Assembly (NCBI GenBank): GCA_030844895.1
Contig: CM061223.1
Span: 16,255,994 to 16,319,993, forward strand
Reading direction: 5' to 3'
Source: Ambrosia x helenae
Lineage: Eukaryota; Streptophyta; Magnoliopsida; Asterales; Asteraceae
DNA length: 64,000 nucleotides
In this document: piece by piece, positions 42,167-53,589 of the stretch
How the letters are laid out: each line of letters opens with the position of its first letter
Numbering within the stretch: position 1 is the stretch's first letter
The notes under the pieces: model-generated
Told to the model about the DNA's origin: nothing
Databases searched by the model: none
Seen by the model: only the letters and a program-made list of their open reading frames with translations
Program-made: the position numbers and the translations under genes

Positions 42167-42331
42167 TAAACCTTTGCTAGTTAAAAAAGAGGTATGCGTT
42201 TTTTTCGGTATCATTTTAAAGAACAATACAAGTTTCGGCCCTCTTTGATCGTTTCGGGTATCAAAAAACTGAATGATGCAGAGGATACTTCTTTGATTGC
42301 CGAGTTCACTAGATAGGAAATCAAGGATGCA

Positions 42332-43549
42332 GTGTTTGAGTGTGGGTTGAATAAGGTGCCCGGACTGGATGGTTTTAATTTTCGGTTTGTGAAGCGCTTC
42401 TGGAGCTTCTTGGAAGACGATTTTTTCAAGATTATGAATGATTTTCATGGTTCAGGTAACATTAATTATGGTTGTGCATCGTCTTTTATAACTTTGATTC
42501 CAAAGGTGAAAACACCTATAGGTCTCAAGGATTATAGACTGATTACCCTTATTGGGATGATTAGCAAGACTATTTCTAAAATTCTTGCAAATCGTCTCAA
42601 GAAGGTGTTGGGGAGTGTTATCTCGGAGCAACAATCGGCTTTTTTAAAGGATCGATTTATTCTTGACGGGCCATTGGTCATTAATGAGTTAACTGATTGG
42701 TTAAAAAAGAAAAAGATGAAGGCGTTTTTATTGAAAATCGATTTTGAAAAGGCGTATGACAATGTTAATTGGAACTTTTTGGGATCTATTATGTCTCAAA
42801 TGGGTTTTCCTCCTTTATGGTGTGATTGGGTTAGAGGTATTCTTTTATCGGCTCGTTCAGCGGTCCTCGTAAATGGTTCCCCGACTTTTGAATTTAATTG
42901 TGAAAAAGGCTTGCGTCAAGGTGATCCGCTTTCACCTTTTCTATTTTTAATTGTCATGGAGGCGCTCTCTTGGATTTTGAATAAAGCTAAAGAAGTCGAT
43001 GAGTTTGAAGGTATTAATTTTGTGAATACGGAAGCTGATATTACGCATTTATTTTATGCGGACGATGCCCTCATTATAGGGAATTTGTCGCGTGAAAACT
43101 TAGAAAACACGGATCGTATTCTGAGGGTTTTTTACTTCTGCTCGGGTATTCGTATCAACCTCCATAAGTCACACTTAATAGGGGTGGGTACCGAGGAAGA
43201 GGAAGTTGATAGTATGATGCAAATTTTGGGCTGTAAAAGAGGCAATTTCCCTTTTGATTACCTTGGGATAAAAGTTGGAGCTAATATGAACCGAATAAAA
43301 ATTTGGTCGAATGTGATTGATGTCGTTAAAGCCAGACTCGCGTCTTGGAAAGCGAAAAAGCTTTCAATTGGGGGGAGGTTGATACTTATTAAGTCGGTGT
43401 TGGAGAACCTACCTATTTACTATTTTTCTTTGTACAAAGCTCCTAAGGCGGTGGTTGATAGTATTGAGGCGATTATGGGAAGGTTTTTTTTTGGGCCGGT
43501 TCCTTGGAAGAGAAGAAAATTGTGTGGGTTGCCTGGGAAGTTATCATGA
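42332..43549 (+). pseudogene. LINE reverse transcriptase domain, open 405 codons
   Basis: Motifs occur in order: PGLDGFNFRFVKRFW, SFITLIPKV, LITLIGMISKTISKILANRL, AFLLKIDFEKAYDNVNW (motif A), GLRQGDPLSPFLFLIVMEAL (motif B), THLFYADDALI (motif C, catalytic ADD), and FDYLGIKVG. This piece keeps its catalytic residues, but the 5' part of the RT region before PGLDGF is lost or scrambled at 42180-42331. The frame breaks at 43549 and continues at 43504 in another frame. Confidence 0.9.
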
Positions 43550-44594
43550 AACCTAAAGCGGAGGGAGGTTTGGGGGTTAGTAAGTTGCAAGACATAAATG
43601 ACGCTTTACTTCATAAGTGGGCGTGGCGTTTAAAAAATGGAGGTAATAGTATATGGAAGAATGTCATTATTGGATGTCATGGTTCAAATAGAATGTGGAG
43701 CATGCTGCCTTGTTCTTCGATAGCCAGTGGATGTTGGAAACAGATAGTCAAAATCGGGGAAAAAAGCTCCTTAACAGTCGACATCTTGGTAGCTATTTTG
43801 TGGGTATTGTTAGGAACGGGTCGAATATTACATTTTGGGGAGATAAATGGATCGGTCATGCACCTTTGAGGTTAAGATATCCACACCTCTTTAGACTTGA
43901 AAGACGGAAATGGGTTAAGATTTCTGATAGAGTGCAGTTTCATCATGGTGTAAAGACTATGACATGGGAATGGCGTTACAATCCGACTACGATTGAGGAG
44001 GTTGCTGAACTATTCGCCTTGTTATTGGAGATCCATGATCACCAATGGAGAGGTGGTAATGATATATGGAATTGGGAAGGAGATAAGAATGGGACCTTTT
44101 CTATTAACAATGTTAAAAAATTGTTGGCAGATTCGTTTACTTCAGGTAATGCAACGAAGATGGATTGGGCTGGATGGACACCTTTAAAGTGTAAAATTCT
44201 GGTGTGGCGTGCTTCTTTAAACAGATTACCAACAAAAACTGAGTTGGTTCAATGCGGGATTGTAATAGACAATATGGTTTGTCCACTGTGCGAGCAGGTT
44301 CAAGAATCGGTGATACATATCTTCATGGGCTGCATTTACTTTTCAGAAATTTGGTCGCGGATGGAGGCATGGTCCAGAATTACTCCAACCTTGTTGTTTG
44401 ATGTGGAAGACCTTAATAAACTTTCTGCGAGACTACCAAAGAACAAAAAAGAGACCCAGATCATTAATGGAATAGTGTATACTACAATGTGGTCGATATG
44501 GAGTGAAAGAAATGATCGAATCAATAACAAGTCCTGGAGAGCGGTGGAGTTGGTGGAAAATATAAAACGGTTGACCTTTTTGGATCCAAAATAG
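43504..44594 (+). pseudogene. LINE C-terminal zf-RVT region
   Basis: Two frames carry KKIVWVAWEVIMKPKAEGGL and LLHKWAWRLKNGG. From 43695 onward come GTFSINNVKKLLADSF, CKILVWRASLNRLPTKTELV and MVCPLCEQVQESVIHIFMGC, the Cys/His zf-RVT signature. It ends at 44594 before the 3' UTR. Confidence 0.85.
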
Positions 44595-44740
44595 ATCTAG
44601 ATTGAAAGGTGTAAATTGTAACAAGTGGTGTAAATACCCATTAGACGCGATGTAACTCGTTTTTTGCCCTGTGGTCCTCGCTTTGTGGACTGCATGGTGC
44701 GTTTGTTTGGTTGAATGAAATTTAACTTAAAAAAAAAAAA

Positions 44741-46284
44741 GTAAACACAATTGGTTAAACATATATTGTGTGATGTAGTGGAACCTTAATGCATCGTTTG
44801 TTTTGCAATTTGGCAAATTGAACTTCTATGATTATGTAATAATTCATAAACCATTATACAGTTAAACACTTAATATCAAAATAAACAGACAATCCATATA
44901 AAATTAGTTCACGGAATCATAATTGTTATGATTCGTTAAATAAGAAACAATAAATTTAAATACAAACTTGTAGCTTATCAACCTGTTAGTTATACCAATG
45001 GCTTGTTTAGGTTACAAAATCTATTCAAATAAAAGTCCATATTTTAATCATAGAATTATCTATCCAATCTTTTAGAACACATGTGATAGGTTTACGGAGA
45101 AAACCTACAAACTCCCAACAACACAAGAGGAGAAAAGAGAGACCTTTTTCTTCAATAACTTTTCTTAATTCATTTCTTGAATCCAATACATAAAACATAA
45201 TTTTCTGCTTATAGCCTTACTAAAAACTACCCACGACATAAACTTTAAAATGGAAATACTAAAAACAATGAAAACAAATGCAATGCATGGCAACGTGGTT
45301 TTATAGTTGAGCATGGAGATAATAAGAGTATTCAAGGACATGGAGAACGTGTGTTGTGCATGATTGTGTTGACCAGGAGCTCTTGCACACATTCGTGCAC
45401 GTATCAACATGTCTCATTGTTTTTATTCTTCTACTTCTGTGCCATGAACCTACAACAAGATTTACAAGTTGAAACCTTACCGAAACCAAAAGAGGTATGA
45501 ATGAGGGCCTGCGACGGCGGCGAATGAGATTCAAGTTGTAGCAACAAAGGGCTCTGGTTCATCCACATTATTAGTGACTATTCACGATTGAGTAGATTAC
45601 AAAAAGGTGTTGGTGACGGCTTGTGTGTGACGGTGGGGTAATTATCCTATATATTGATTTTGCAAGTTTCATGAATAGTGCTTGCTGTCACATGGTAGCA
45701 GGTTATTTGTTTTTTTATTTGTGTTTTACTGTTTTAAGTATATTTATGTGAGTTGTTCTGTTTATTTTAACAAAGAGCTCTTCAGTGCGATTGGTTAGGT
45801 TGTTTTGTTAGCTCCCACCCAGGTTCGACTCCGTATCTACGTATAACGTTTTTTTTCTTCTTCTTCATTGGTTGGTAAAACCAATAGAATGGTTCCAACA
45901 ACACAACAGTTGGAGCTTTGTTCTCTTCCCACGTACCCACCTTCCATCCCTTCAATACCACCTCTTTATCTCCAAATACAGACAACCCCACCCCCACTCT
46001 CTCTCCCATTTTTTTTCCTTCCCCGTGACACTTGACAACCTCAATCGGAAAACACTATCGTCCGATTAGGCGGCCTATTGTTCTATTGGTTATGCATACT
46101 GGATGGTGTCGAGGGTGGTGATGTCAATGGGGTGGTAACCACCGAACAACCGCCGTCGCCGCTTGCTGTTGTTCTCCGTATCCACCATCACAGCCGCTTG
46201 CGAAGGAGAGGGATGTGGCGGGTGGCGGAATGGATGAGCCAAAGGTTCCTTTTTTTTAATTATGTATATAATAAACTAATGTGT
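44741..46284. other. Intergenic; possible tRNA-like box and LTR-like phrases
   Basis: 45792-45838 has GATTGGTTAGGTTG followed by CCCAGGTTCGACTCC, like the A and B boxes of a SINE head, but no body or tail is evident. 45090-45150 has LTR-like wording (GGAGAAAACCTACAAACTCC). Low-complexity frames at 45782-46398 are not supported as genes. Confidence 0.35.
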
Positions 46285-47075
46285 GAGGGTATACACACTT
46301 TTTTAAAAAAAATTGGGCCCTTTGGAAACCAAGCATCGGGTCGTCGCCCACCTTTTGAGTTGGGCCTATTCATAACCTTAGACATTTTAATTAATTAATA
46401 AATAAACTAAGCATAATCTGGAGGTTTAAAAGTGTGTGTCACCAGCCGTTCAAAAAAAAAAAGTGTGTGTCACCATAAAACCATAACTAAATATTAGACT
46501 GTGCGTTGCACTTTAATGCCACACCAACCAAGTGTGCAACAACGCCTCTAACATCATCCCATAGGCATTAAAAGGGGGTGTCACCCACGCATAAGCACGT
46601 CCACACACGTGAGCGTGAGAAACAGGCGAGCCCATGTACAAAGCAATCAATCAAAGTGTTTTTTAATTTTATAAAAATTATTAATTAATTAAAATGTCTA
46701 AGGGTATACACATTTTTTTTAAAAAATTTCGGGCCCTTTGGGAACCAGGCCTCGGGTCATCGCCCACCTTTTGAGTCGGGCCTATTTATAACCTTAGACA
46801 TTTTAATTAATTAATAAACTAAGCATAATCCGGAGATTTAAAAGTGTGTGTCGCCATAAATCCATAACTAAATACTACGTATTAGACTATGCGTTGCACC
46901 TTAATGCCACACCAACCAAGTGTGCCAATAACGCCCTCTAACATTACCCCGTGGGCATTAAAAAGGGTTGCCACCAAGGCATAAGCACGTCCACACGCGT
47001 GAGCGTGAGAAACAGGCGAACCTATGTACAAAGCAATCAATCAAAGTGTTTTTTAATTTTCTAAAAGTTACTTGT
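46285..47075. repeat. Direct tandem duplication, two ~400-bp units
   Basis: Unit 1 (about 46285-46685) and unit 2 (about 46697-47075) share GGGTATACACA, CATCGCCCACCTTTTGAGTC-type sequence, AATAAACTAAGCATAATC, TATGCGTTGCAC-type sequence, ACACCAACCAAGTGTGC and AACAGGCGA. They diverge by substitutions and small indels. GTGC-GTT-GCAC after ATTAGAC resembles Helitron 3' hairpins on the minus strand. Confidence 0.8.
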
Positions 47076-47379
47076 TAAGCCAAAACATGATAGTTAAAAG
47101 TTGAATTGGTAAAAGCTCACTGTCTACATTTCACCAACGTGATGAAACGTTATCTTATACCCCGCCAACCCACCACATAGCCTTATTGTTTTCATTTTCT
47201 ATATAACGTTTTCCACATGTTATACATATTGTTGGGTACGTACCGGTCATGTAACTTGCATTGTGTAATGTTTTTAATCTTTTATAGGTGAGCATGTTAA
47301 AAAAAAAAAAAAAAAAAAAAGTTTGAAGGGATAAGATTTGTGAGGACTAGAAATTTCTCGAAACCTCCAAACTTTACCT

Positions 47380-47392
47380 TAAAACCCTAGGG
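47380..47392 (+). promoter_or_regulatory. Telo-box-like AAACCCTA upstream of RPP1
   Basis: AAAACCCTAGGG lies about 200 bases upstream of the RPP1 start codon. Telo boxes (AAACCCTA) are typical of plant ribosomal-protein gene promoters near the transcription start. The leader downstream is C/T-rich and may contain an intron ending TTTTACAG just before the ATG. Confidence 0.6.
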
Positions 47393-47582
47393 CTTCTTTT
47401 CACCTCCCACCAACTCAACATTTTACATCCTTTCCCTTTCTCTACGGTAATCTTCAGCCACCCTTTCTTCGTTTCTTTATATTTTAATTTTTATATTTTT
47501 TTAAATAAATAATCTTGATCATCTCATATGTTTTTCTTTACTCTCTTTAATTTTAGTTTATTTTATTTTTACAGTAAAAAAA

Positions 47583-48141
47583 ATGTCGATCGGAGAGCTT
47601 GCTTGCACTTACGCTTGTTTGATTCTTACTGACGAAGGCATCCCTATCACTGTTAGTAATTTAATATACCCACATTTTTCTTTTGTTCTTAGTCATTGTC
47701 AACATAATAGTCAAAAGAACCATTTTGTCTATACTTTATAAAATAATAATAATAATATTATTTTTGGTATGTTGTGTTGTTAAAGGCTGAGAAGATTGCT
47801 ACACTTTTGAAAGCATCAAACGTGGAATGTGAGTCCTACTGGCCAACCTTGTTTGCTAAGCTTGCAGAGAAGAAGAACATTAACGATCTTATTCTTAATG
47901 TTGGTGCTGGAGGTGGTGTTGGTGGTGCACCAGCTGCTGCTGCTCCTACTGTTCGTGGTGCTGCTGAAGCTGCTCCTCCTGCAGAAGAAAAGAAGGTAAA
48001 TGTTTTGGTTTTAACTTATTATTATTATTATTGTTATTATTATTATTATTAAAATGTGTTTGTTGTGTTAAATGTTATTGTATACAGGAGGAGATCGATG
48101 ATGAGAGTGAAGAAGAGTTCGGACTTGGGTTATTTGATTAG
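47583..48141 (+). CDS. RPP1: 60S acidic ribosomal protein P1, 110 aa, 3 exons
   Basis: Exons are 47583-47651, 47786-47995 and 48088-48141, all phase 0 with GT-AG borders. The N-terminal helical domain (MSIGELACTYACLILTDEGI, then AEKIATLLKASNVECESYW) mediates P1-P2 dimerisation and binding to P0. An Ala/Gly/Pro hinge (GGAPAAAAPTVRG) follows, then an acidic tail ending EEEFGLGLFD. The tail differs from the usual DDDMGFGLFD-type ending. It forms part of the ribosomal stalk that recruits elongation factors. The ATG follows AAAAAA and the probable leader intron. A TAT-rich microsatellite lies in intron 2. Confidence 0.93.
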
Positions 48142-49122
48142 TAGAAACCCTAGCTTTATTGCTATGGAATGGATGTTTTAGTTTAATTAATTAAGCTTTT
48201 AGCTTATTATGTAAGACATTGATCATCTTTGATCTGCGTGCTACTTTTTTATTTTATGTTTGTTTGGGCTTTACATTCGTGAAGATCTTGTGTTTGTTTT
48301 AATTAATGTGATTGTGTGTTTACTACTAGCCAATAGCGTGTGGTTGTTTGTGTTGGTTGGAATTTGGTTGTGTTTTGATTTTTTTGGTGCTGATTTGTAG
48401 GCCATGTAGTTTCAAAATTTTGTAATCAAACAAAACCTATGGTGATTAGCTGATTAGCCTTTTTGAGGTGTTAGGTTCGATCTTTGATTGTATTGGGTTT
48501 TACTGATTTTTTATTGTTCCCTTCAAAGCGGGTGAGGGGTTAAGTTTTTCCTGAAACTGGTGGCTTGGTAGGTTTTGGCTACCCAACTCTACCTGTGGGC
48601 GGACACCTAAAAGTGTCTTCACCTAAGGGTGTATGAGGTGCTCTCGTAACCAATTGGTGAGTACCCTGTGTAGTCGGGACATGAAATGGGTGTTTAGGGT
48701 TAGGGTAAATTTAAAAATTGGCTAATAATTTTTTAAAATTGACACATGAAATGAGACAAATAAAAAAGGAAATATGGACACTTGTAACGGGACGAAGGGA
48801 GTAATTATTAGAGTAAACTGCAACAACATGCATAGCTGTATTTTGGTCAATTATTAAGATGGCTTCAGTGTTGCCTAAAAATCGTTGGTTGTTTCAGGGT
48901 CGTCTTCTATAATTTGTAACAGTATGCATCACCAGCTTTAACTCCCATCAAACTAACGTTATAATTGAAGGCTACCTTTCGTCATTTTATGTTGATTGTT
49001 GGGGGTACAATAGTCTTTGCATAACTAATGATGCTTTGTCCTACGCATTACCCCATACTTTTCAGACGCATGTCATGATTTCTCGAACTGGAAGCAATTT
49101 ATAGACCTACAATGCACAAGTA
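48142..49122. other. 3' flank of RPP1, intergenic
   Basis: The 3' UTR with TTAATTAAGC and GTAAGACATTG-type sequence follows the stop. 48520-48690 holds a GC-richer phrase (GGCTACCCAACTCTACCTGT) of unknown repeat type. No gene. Confidence 0.4.
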
Positions 49123-49405
49123 TAAGGCTGCCCAGATTGGTGGGGGCGGGAAGGGGCAGGAAGAGGAGAGCGGGGGCAGCAGGCTTGGCATGGGGCATTT
49201 TGGTGGAGTGAGGTGGCAGCATTTGATTGGCCAGTTTTTTTTTTTTTTTTTTTTTTTTTAACTTTAACACAATATAATATTATTTCCTTCCCTCACTCCC
49301 TCTTCCTCCCCTTTCACTCCCCACAATCCCCCCCCCATAGGGGTCCCTCAAGTGCCACATGACGCTTCATTCCCCTCTTTCCCCCCACCACTCTGAGTAG
49401 TCTAA
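49123..49405. mobile_element. PIF/Harbinger MITE (TSD TAA)
   Basis: The body is 49126-49402. Imperfect TIRs are GGCTGCCCAGATTGGTGGGG and GACTACTCAGAGTGGTGGGG (complement of the right end), flanked by TAA. A T-run lies at 49231-49259. The right third is the complement of the left end of the Harbinger element at 27260-27350 (TGCCACATGACGCTTCATTC), so it looks like a deletion derivative of that family. Confidence 0.75.
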
Positions 49406-49655
49406 AAACGTATATCTTAATACGTCCACATGGAATTAAGCAAGCAAAACAAAGTTTTACTATGTTAACAGGCAAGGGATGACGGGATTTACTTAACTAC
49501 CAAACATGAATACAACATGTTTAACTATTTTGTGTCTCATATATGTTTTGTGTATCAATAAAGAAAAAGGAGTCTGACCTTCTAGTATCAATTATTTAAA
49601 AAAAAGTATAAAATTACATAGTGTAGGTTTATAAAATATATTTTATCGTGTCTTA

Positions 49656-51500
49656 TGTTGGAATATATATAGGTGAAAAATGGAATTTTCACAAATATAG
49701 GAAAGTGATTTTTTTCTAACTTTGGCCTTAAATATATATTTGAAACGAGGTTTATTTATATATTTCTTTGTGGGTTTGTAATATATGTTGTGAGAGCTTC
49801 GCAACGAACCAATCCTTGTCCAAAACTGAGCTAAGTTGAATGAGATATCGATGCCCAAAATTTGGTGAAAGAAATTTGAATGTTGAAAATATGGAAGTGA
49901 AGTGGGCAAGTGAAACTTGTCCTATATTGGTGGAGAGACAATATTTGGATTGGTATATAAATGAGAACTCTCCTTACTAATTGTTTCCCGGGAGCACACA
50001 CTAGGAAAGTCGTGAAGGGTGCAGACTCGCACACGCCCCACGTGGCGTGGGCATAATGTGGTGCACTTTGCACTTCACACAACACACGCATCACCAATTC
50101 ACAATGATCTGCTTTAGAGCGGCATTTGTATTTTTGACCAAGTATGCATGGTACAGTACAGAGATTGTGAGGACCAAGTGGCACGTAAGCCTAGGCGAAT
50201 GACATGGCATTGCGGGTGGCGCGCGAGTACTACTCTGCGTCTGACGTAGATCGTCAATTACATGACACGCGAACCTGCGGGTTCAACCGCCCACGTACGC
50301 GTGGCATGCGTGCATGACGTAGAACATGAAATACCTGTCTCACGAGTCTTGTGCACGCGTGGATTCGCGCAGCATCAATTTCAATTTGTGAATTGTAATT
50401 GACAAGTCAAACAATGATGTTTGAGATTTCAAAGCAGAATAAAGAGAATGAAGACATTCAATGCAATTTATTTTTCGATTTGAATTCCTAGGACTATTTC
50501 GACTTAAAATTTCCTATAAAACCCAGGAGAAACCTGGTTGGAAAATACACTAGAATACTAAAAATTTACAGAAAATTCTCTAGCAATCTCTCGGACTTTC
50601 TACTTCATGTTTCAAGGTACCATCCGGGTATTTAGAGCCAACTCTGGCAATTAGGGCTGTAAACAAACCAAACGTTCAACAAACAGTTCGTGAAATGTTT
50701 GGCGGGAAGTTCGTTTGTGTTCGTTCGTTTAATAAATGAACAAACACAAACACGAAATTTTGTTCGTTTAGTTAAACAAACAAACATGAACAGAGGTCGC
50801 GTTCGTTCACTTATGTTCGTGAACGTTCGGTAACGTATTCATTTATATTTCTTTGTGTTCGATAGTTCAAGTTTAATATGATAATTTTGTGTTTTTATGA
50901 GACATTATGTGATCAAGATTATGTCAAATATATTGGGGTAATTAGATTAGTATACTTTTGTGTGGATAATGTTCGTGATGAAATATTCAGAATTCAGTAT
51001 GTGTTAGTTTGTGCTCGGTTTTGTTCATTAATGCATGTTTGTGTTCGTCTACGTTCATTGATATTTTTTTGTATTAGCTTTTGTCCGATACCTAAATTTA
51101 ACAAATAAAGTCAAATGAACAAGAACACGTTCATTTCCTTAACAAGCTAACACGAACAAAAACCTCGTTCGGTAATTGTTCATGAACAGTTCGTGAACAC
51201 GTTATTTTCTTAACAAACAAACACGAACAAGCAATCTCGTTCGTTAAGTGTTCATGAACAGTTCGTGAACATGTTATTTCCTTAACAAACGAACATGAAC
51301 AAGGCCATGTTCGTGTTCGTTTGGTTCGTTTACAGCCCTACTGGCAATACTGCTGCTCCGACTGTTGTACTCTAAGAAACAAAACGAGCTCTCATAATAG
51401 ATTTCAGAATTTGTTTTAAGGCCCCTGTGTTCAACACGATTCTCAGCCACCTATACATTCTGCTTCTACCCCTTTCTTGTTGGTGCTATATTTCCCGTTG
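49656..51500 (+). mobile_element. Copia-LTR-like segment split by a hAT MITE
   Basis: It starts TGTTGGAATATATAT like the segment at 3715. It has TATATAAATGAGAAC near 49952 as a possible TATA box, and after the MITE a U5-like GTTCAACACGATTCTCAGCC that parallels GTTGAACACGTGTCTTGGCC at 4278. The right end is unclear, and no pol coding is attached. It is probably a solo or truncated LTR. Confidence 0.4.
50644..51348. mobile_element. hAT-type MITE 4 (TSD CTGGCAAT)
   Basis: The body is 50652-51340. Termini are TAGGGCTGTAAAC and GTTTACAGCCCTA, identical to MITE 3, with CTGGCAAT at 50644-50651 and 51341-51348. GTTCG, AACGAAC and CATGAACAG motif clusters lie at both ends. Frame 50878-51108 is internal chance. 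Confidence 0.9.
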
Positions 51501-51829
51501 TAATTCGTATTGTAATTTACTACTTTCATTTTGTTGTTGTATTGTAATCGTAATATAAAATTGTTTATTTTATTTTATACACAAACGACACTTACAATCT
51601 TAATTTTTTTTTTTAAACACCCTTAGTGTATCACAAACCCTTTTGTTTGTGACTCAAACTAGTTTTGTTTCACATAGTTTGCGTTTTAAAAACCATTTTT
51701 ATTTTATGTTTTCGTATCAAAGGAGCACTTTGTTAGAAAACAGATTCGATTACATTAAAAAAAACTTTGTCTAAAAACATTAAAACTTATTCTTTCGTTT
51801 CAAAGTTGGATTTAGAAACCTACGCTTGG

Positions 51830-51954
51830 GTGTTTATGGTTAAGGTTTGAGAATGTCAAGGGGCTGTGGTTGTAGTGATGATGATGTTGTTTATGGTGAT
51901 TGGTGACGGTGGTAGTGGTAGGTGGTGATTGTGGTTGGTGATGGTAGATGTGTG

Positions 51955-52014
<60 letters not shown>

Positions 52015-52030
52015 ATTGATTGATTGATTG
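51830..52030 (+). repeat. GA microsatellite with GTGGT-rich lead-in
   Basis: An uninterrupted GAGAGA run from 51958 to 52011 is followed by GATTGATTGATTG. The preceding 120 bases are GGTGGT/GATGGT-rich. Confidence 0.9.
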
Positions 52031-52990
52031 GTAACTTTAAATTATTAAAATCCAATTTTATAAATGTTCAAATTTTTTACTTGATAGAGTTGAAATATTA
52101 CGATGATATCTTAATATTTTTCTCACGTGTCTCGAACTCCTTTTTTATGATAAAGTCACACTCTTTACATGATCAATTCATTGCTCATATTTCTCACGTG
52201 TCAACAACTCATACATTCCCAGTTTATAATAAAATTGCACTCTTCTAAATGTTTTTTTTTTTTTTTTTAATCCTTAGCTAGTGGAAAAGCAGGCAAATCA
52301 TGTAAAATATTAACCTCCAATGGTTCCTTTTTTTTTAATCTTTAAGGAGTTTACCTTTTTATTACTGAATTAGCAACCAACTTTTATTTTTCTTCATTTA
52401 TACAACTAATTATAACAAATCTACTTGTAAGATTGTTCTTTAGAAAACGTACGTTAACTGCCTACAAAGTTGGGGTTATACACCTTCAACTTAAGGGGTG
52501 TGCAATCTGATTATTTGGTACGCACATTGTTTGGTGCGAAAGTTGTTCTTTCGTTTAGTCTTTACTCTTTAGTTTAGCTAAGTTTCACATAGTGTGTTTA
52601 GTTAGTTTCGCATAGTCTGCTTTTTTTTTTCTTTTTTTTTTTTTTTTTTGTATATAACTTTTCGCTAGTTTTACAAAAAATTAGGGAAGGTGTGATGCAA
52701 CGTTGTACAAAAGCATTATCATTAATAATTGGCCTAATTTAAATACTACATTATTACATTACTTCAATAAAAAATGACCTTTTATCATAATAAGTTAGGT
52801 GAATTATGTATTTGAACTTTGAAGTACATTTTTGGTGGCCTGCAGACCTATTTTTGTTTGGAGGGGACTTTTGCAGAGTGTGAATAATGTTTCTTTGGAT
52901 GCGTTTTGGCGGGAAAATTTTTTTAAACAATTGGCACGTTTTTGTTGTGATATCAAGTGTATGAAACTTTACTAGAGGCACAAGGCACCA
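52031..52990. other. Intergenic, AT-rich
   Basis: No gene recognised. CTCACGTGTC appears twice (52123, 52194) in a short direct repeat. The segment at 52930-52985 is shared with intron 3 of the DUF630/632 gene. Confidence 0.4.
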
Positions 52991-52995
52991 ACATA

Positions 52996-53580
52996 GGGAT
53001 GACAATAGATTGGGTATGAGACGGGTTTGAGCAATCCCAACCCCATATTCGATTATAAAAGCTTGTTCCATACCCGGCCTAAACTTGTCGGGTATTTATC
53101 AGGTACACCTGCGGGTTTTGAGTATACCCATTAGGTGACATGCGTGTTTAGTTTATTTTGATGATGTATTTGTTGTTGGTGTTATATGTATCAGACTAAC
53201 ATACTATTCGCTTTGTGGAATTTTAAAATCGATTTGTTAGTCGTTATAAAAAAATAAGTGGTGATCTTTTTAGCTTAATTAAGTACGTTGTATCAAAATT
53301 AAGCATGTAAAGACCAAAAATAAAATGGCAAAACAAAGGTGGTGATGTAAGTAACAAAAAAAAAGGGGAATAGTATTATGATATCAGGGATATAAGGGAC
53401 ATAAGTGAATATAACTAAAAAATAATTTATTTTGGGTATATAATTGAGTATATATTATCGGGTAATTTGGTTGGGTAAACGGGTATATCATCAATTCCCA
53501 TACCTGTATCATACCCGCAAAAAAAAAAAAAAAAAGATAATCCCATACCCAATTACCCAACCCCATTGAGAATGGCAGTG
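52996..53580. mobile_element. Degraded hAT-like MITE
   Basis: TAGGGATGACAATAG at 52996 and an inverted GGGTA/TACCC-rich right end (CCCATACCCAATTACCCAAC near 53545, CATTGAGAATGGCAG) are in the style of TAGGGATG hAT MITEs. No exact 8-bp duplication is seen. Confidence 0.4.
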
Positions 53581-53589
53581 ATTATCTTC

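Larger units (their letters stand above)
40044..44740 (+). mobile_element. L1-type LINE, decayed, with poly(A) tail
   Basis: The order is ORF1 (RRM plus DUF4283-like), endonuclease, reverse transcriptase and zf-RVT region, then a 3' UTR and an A-run ending at 44740. This is the plant L1 layout. There are several frameshifts and a deletion joining the early endonuclease to the middle of the RT region, so it is inactive. The 5' end is unclear (about 39960-40044) and no convincing target duplication was found. Confidence 0.9.

Noticed and set aside
42332..43549. Possible virus-derived reverse transcriptase
   Set aside because: Endonuclease, zf-RVT, poly(A) tail and FYADD motif order mark it as an L1-type LINE; no viral coat or movement protein sequence is nearby.
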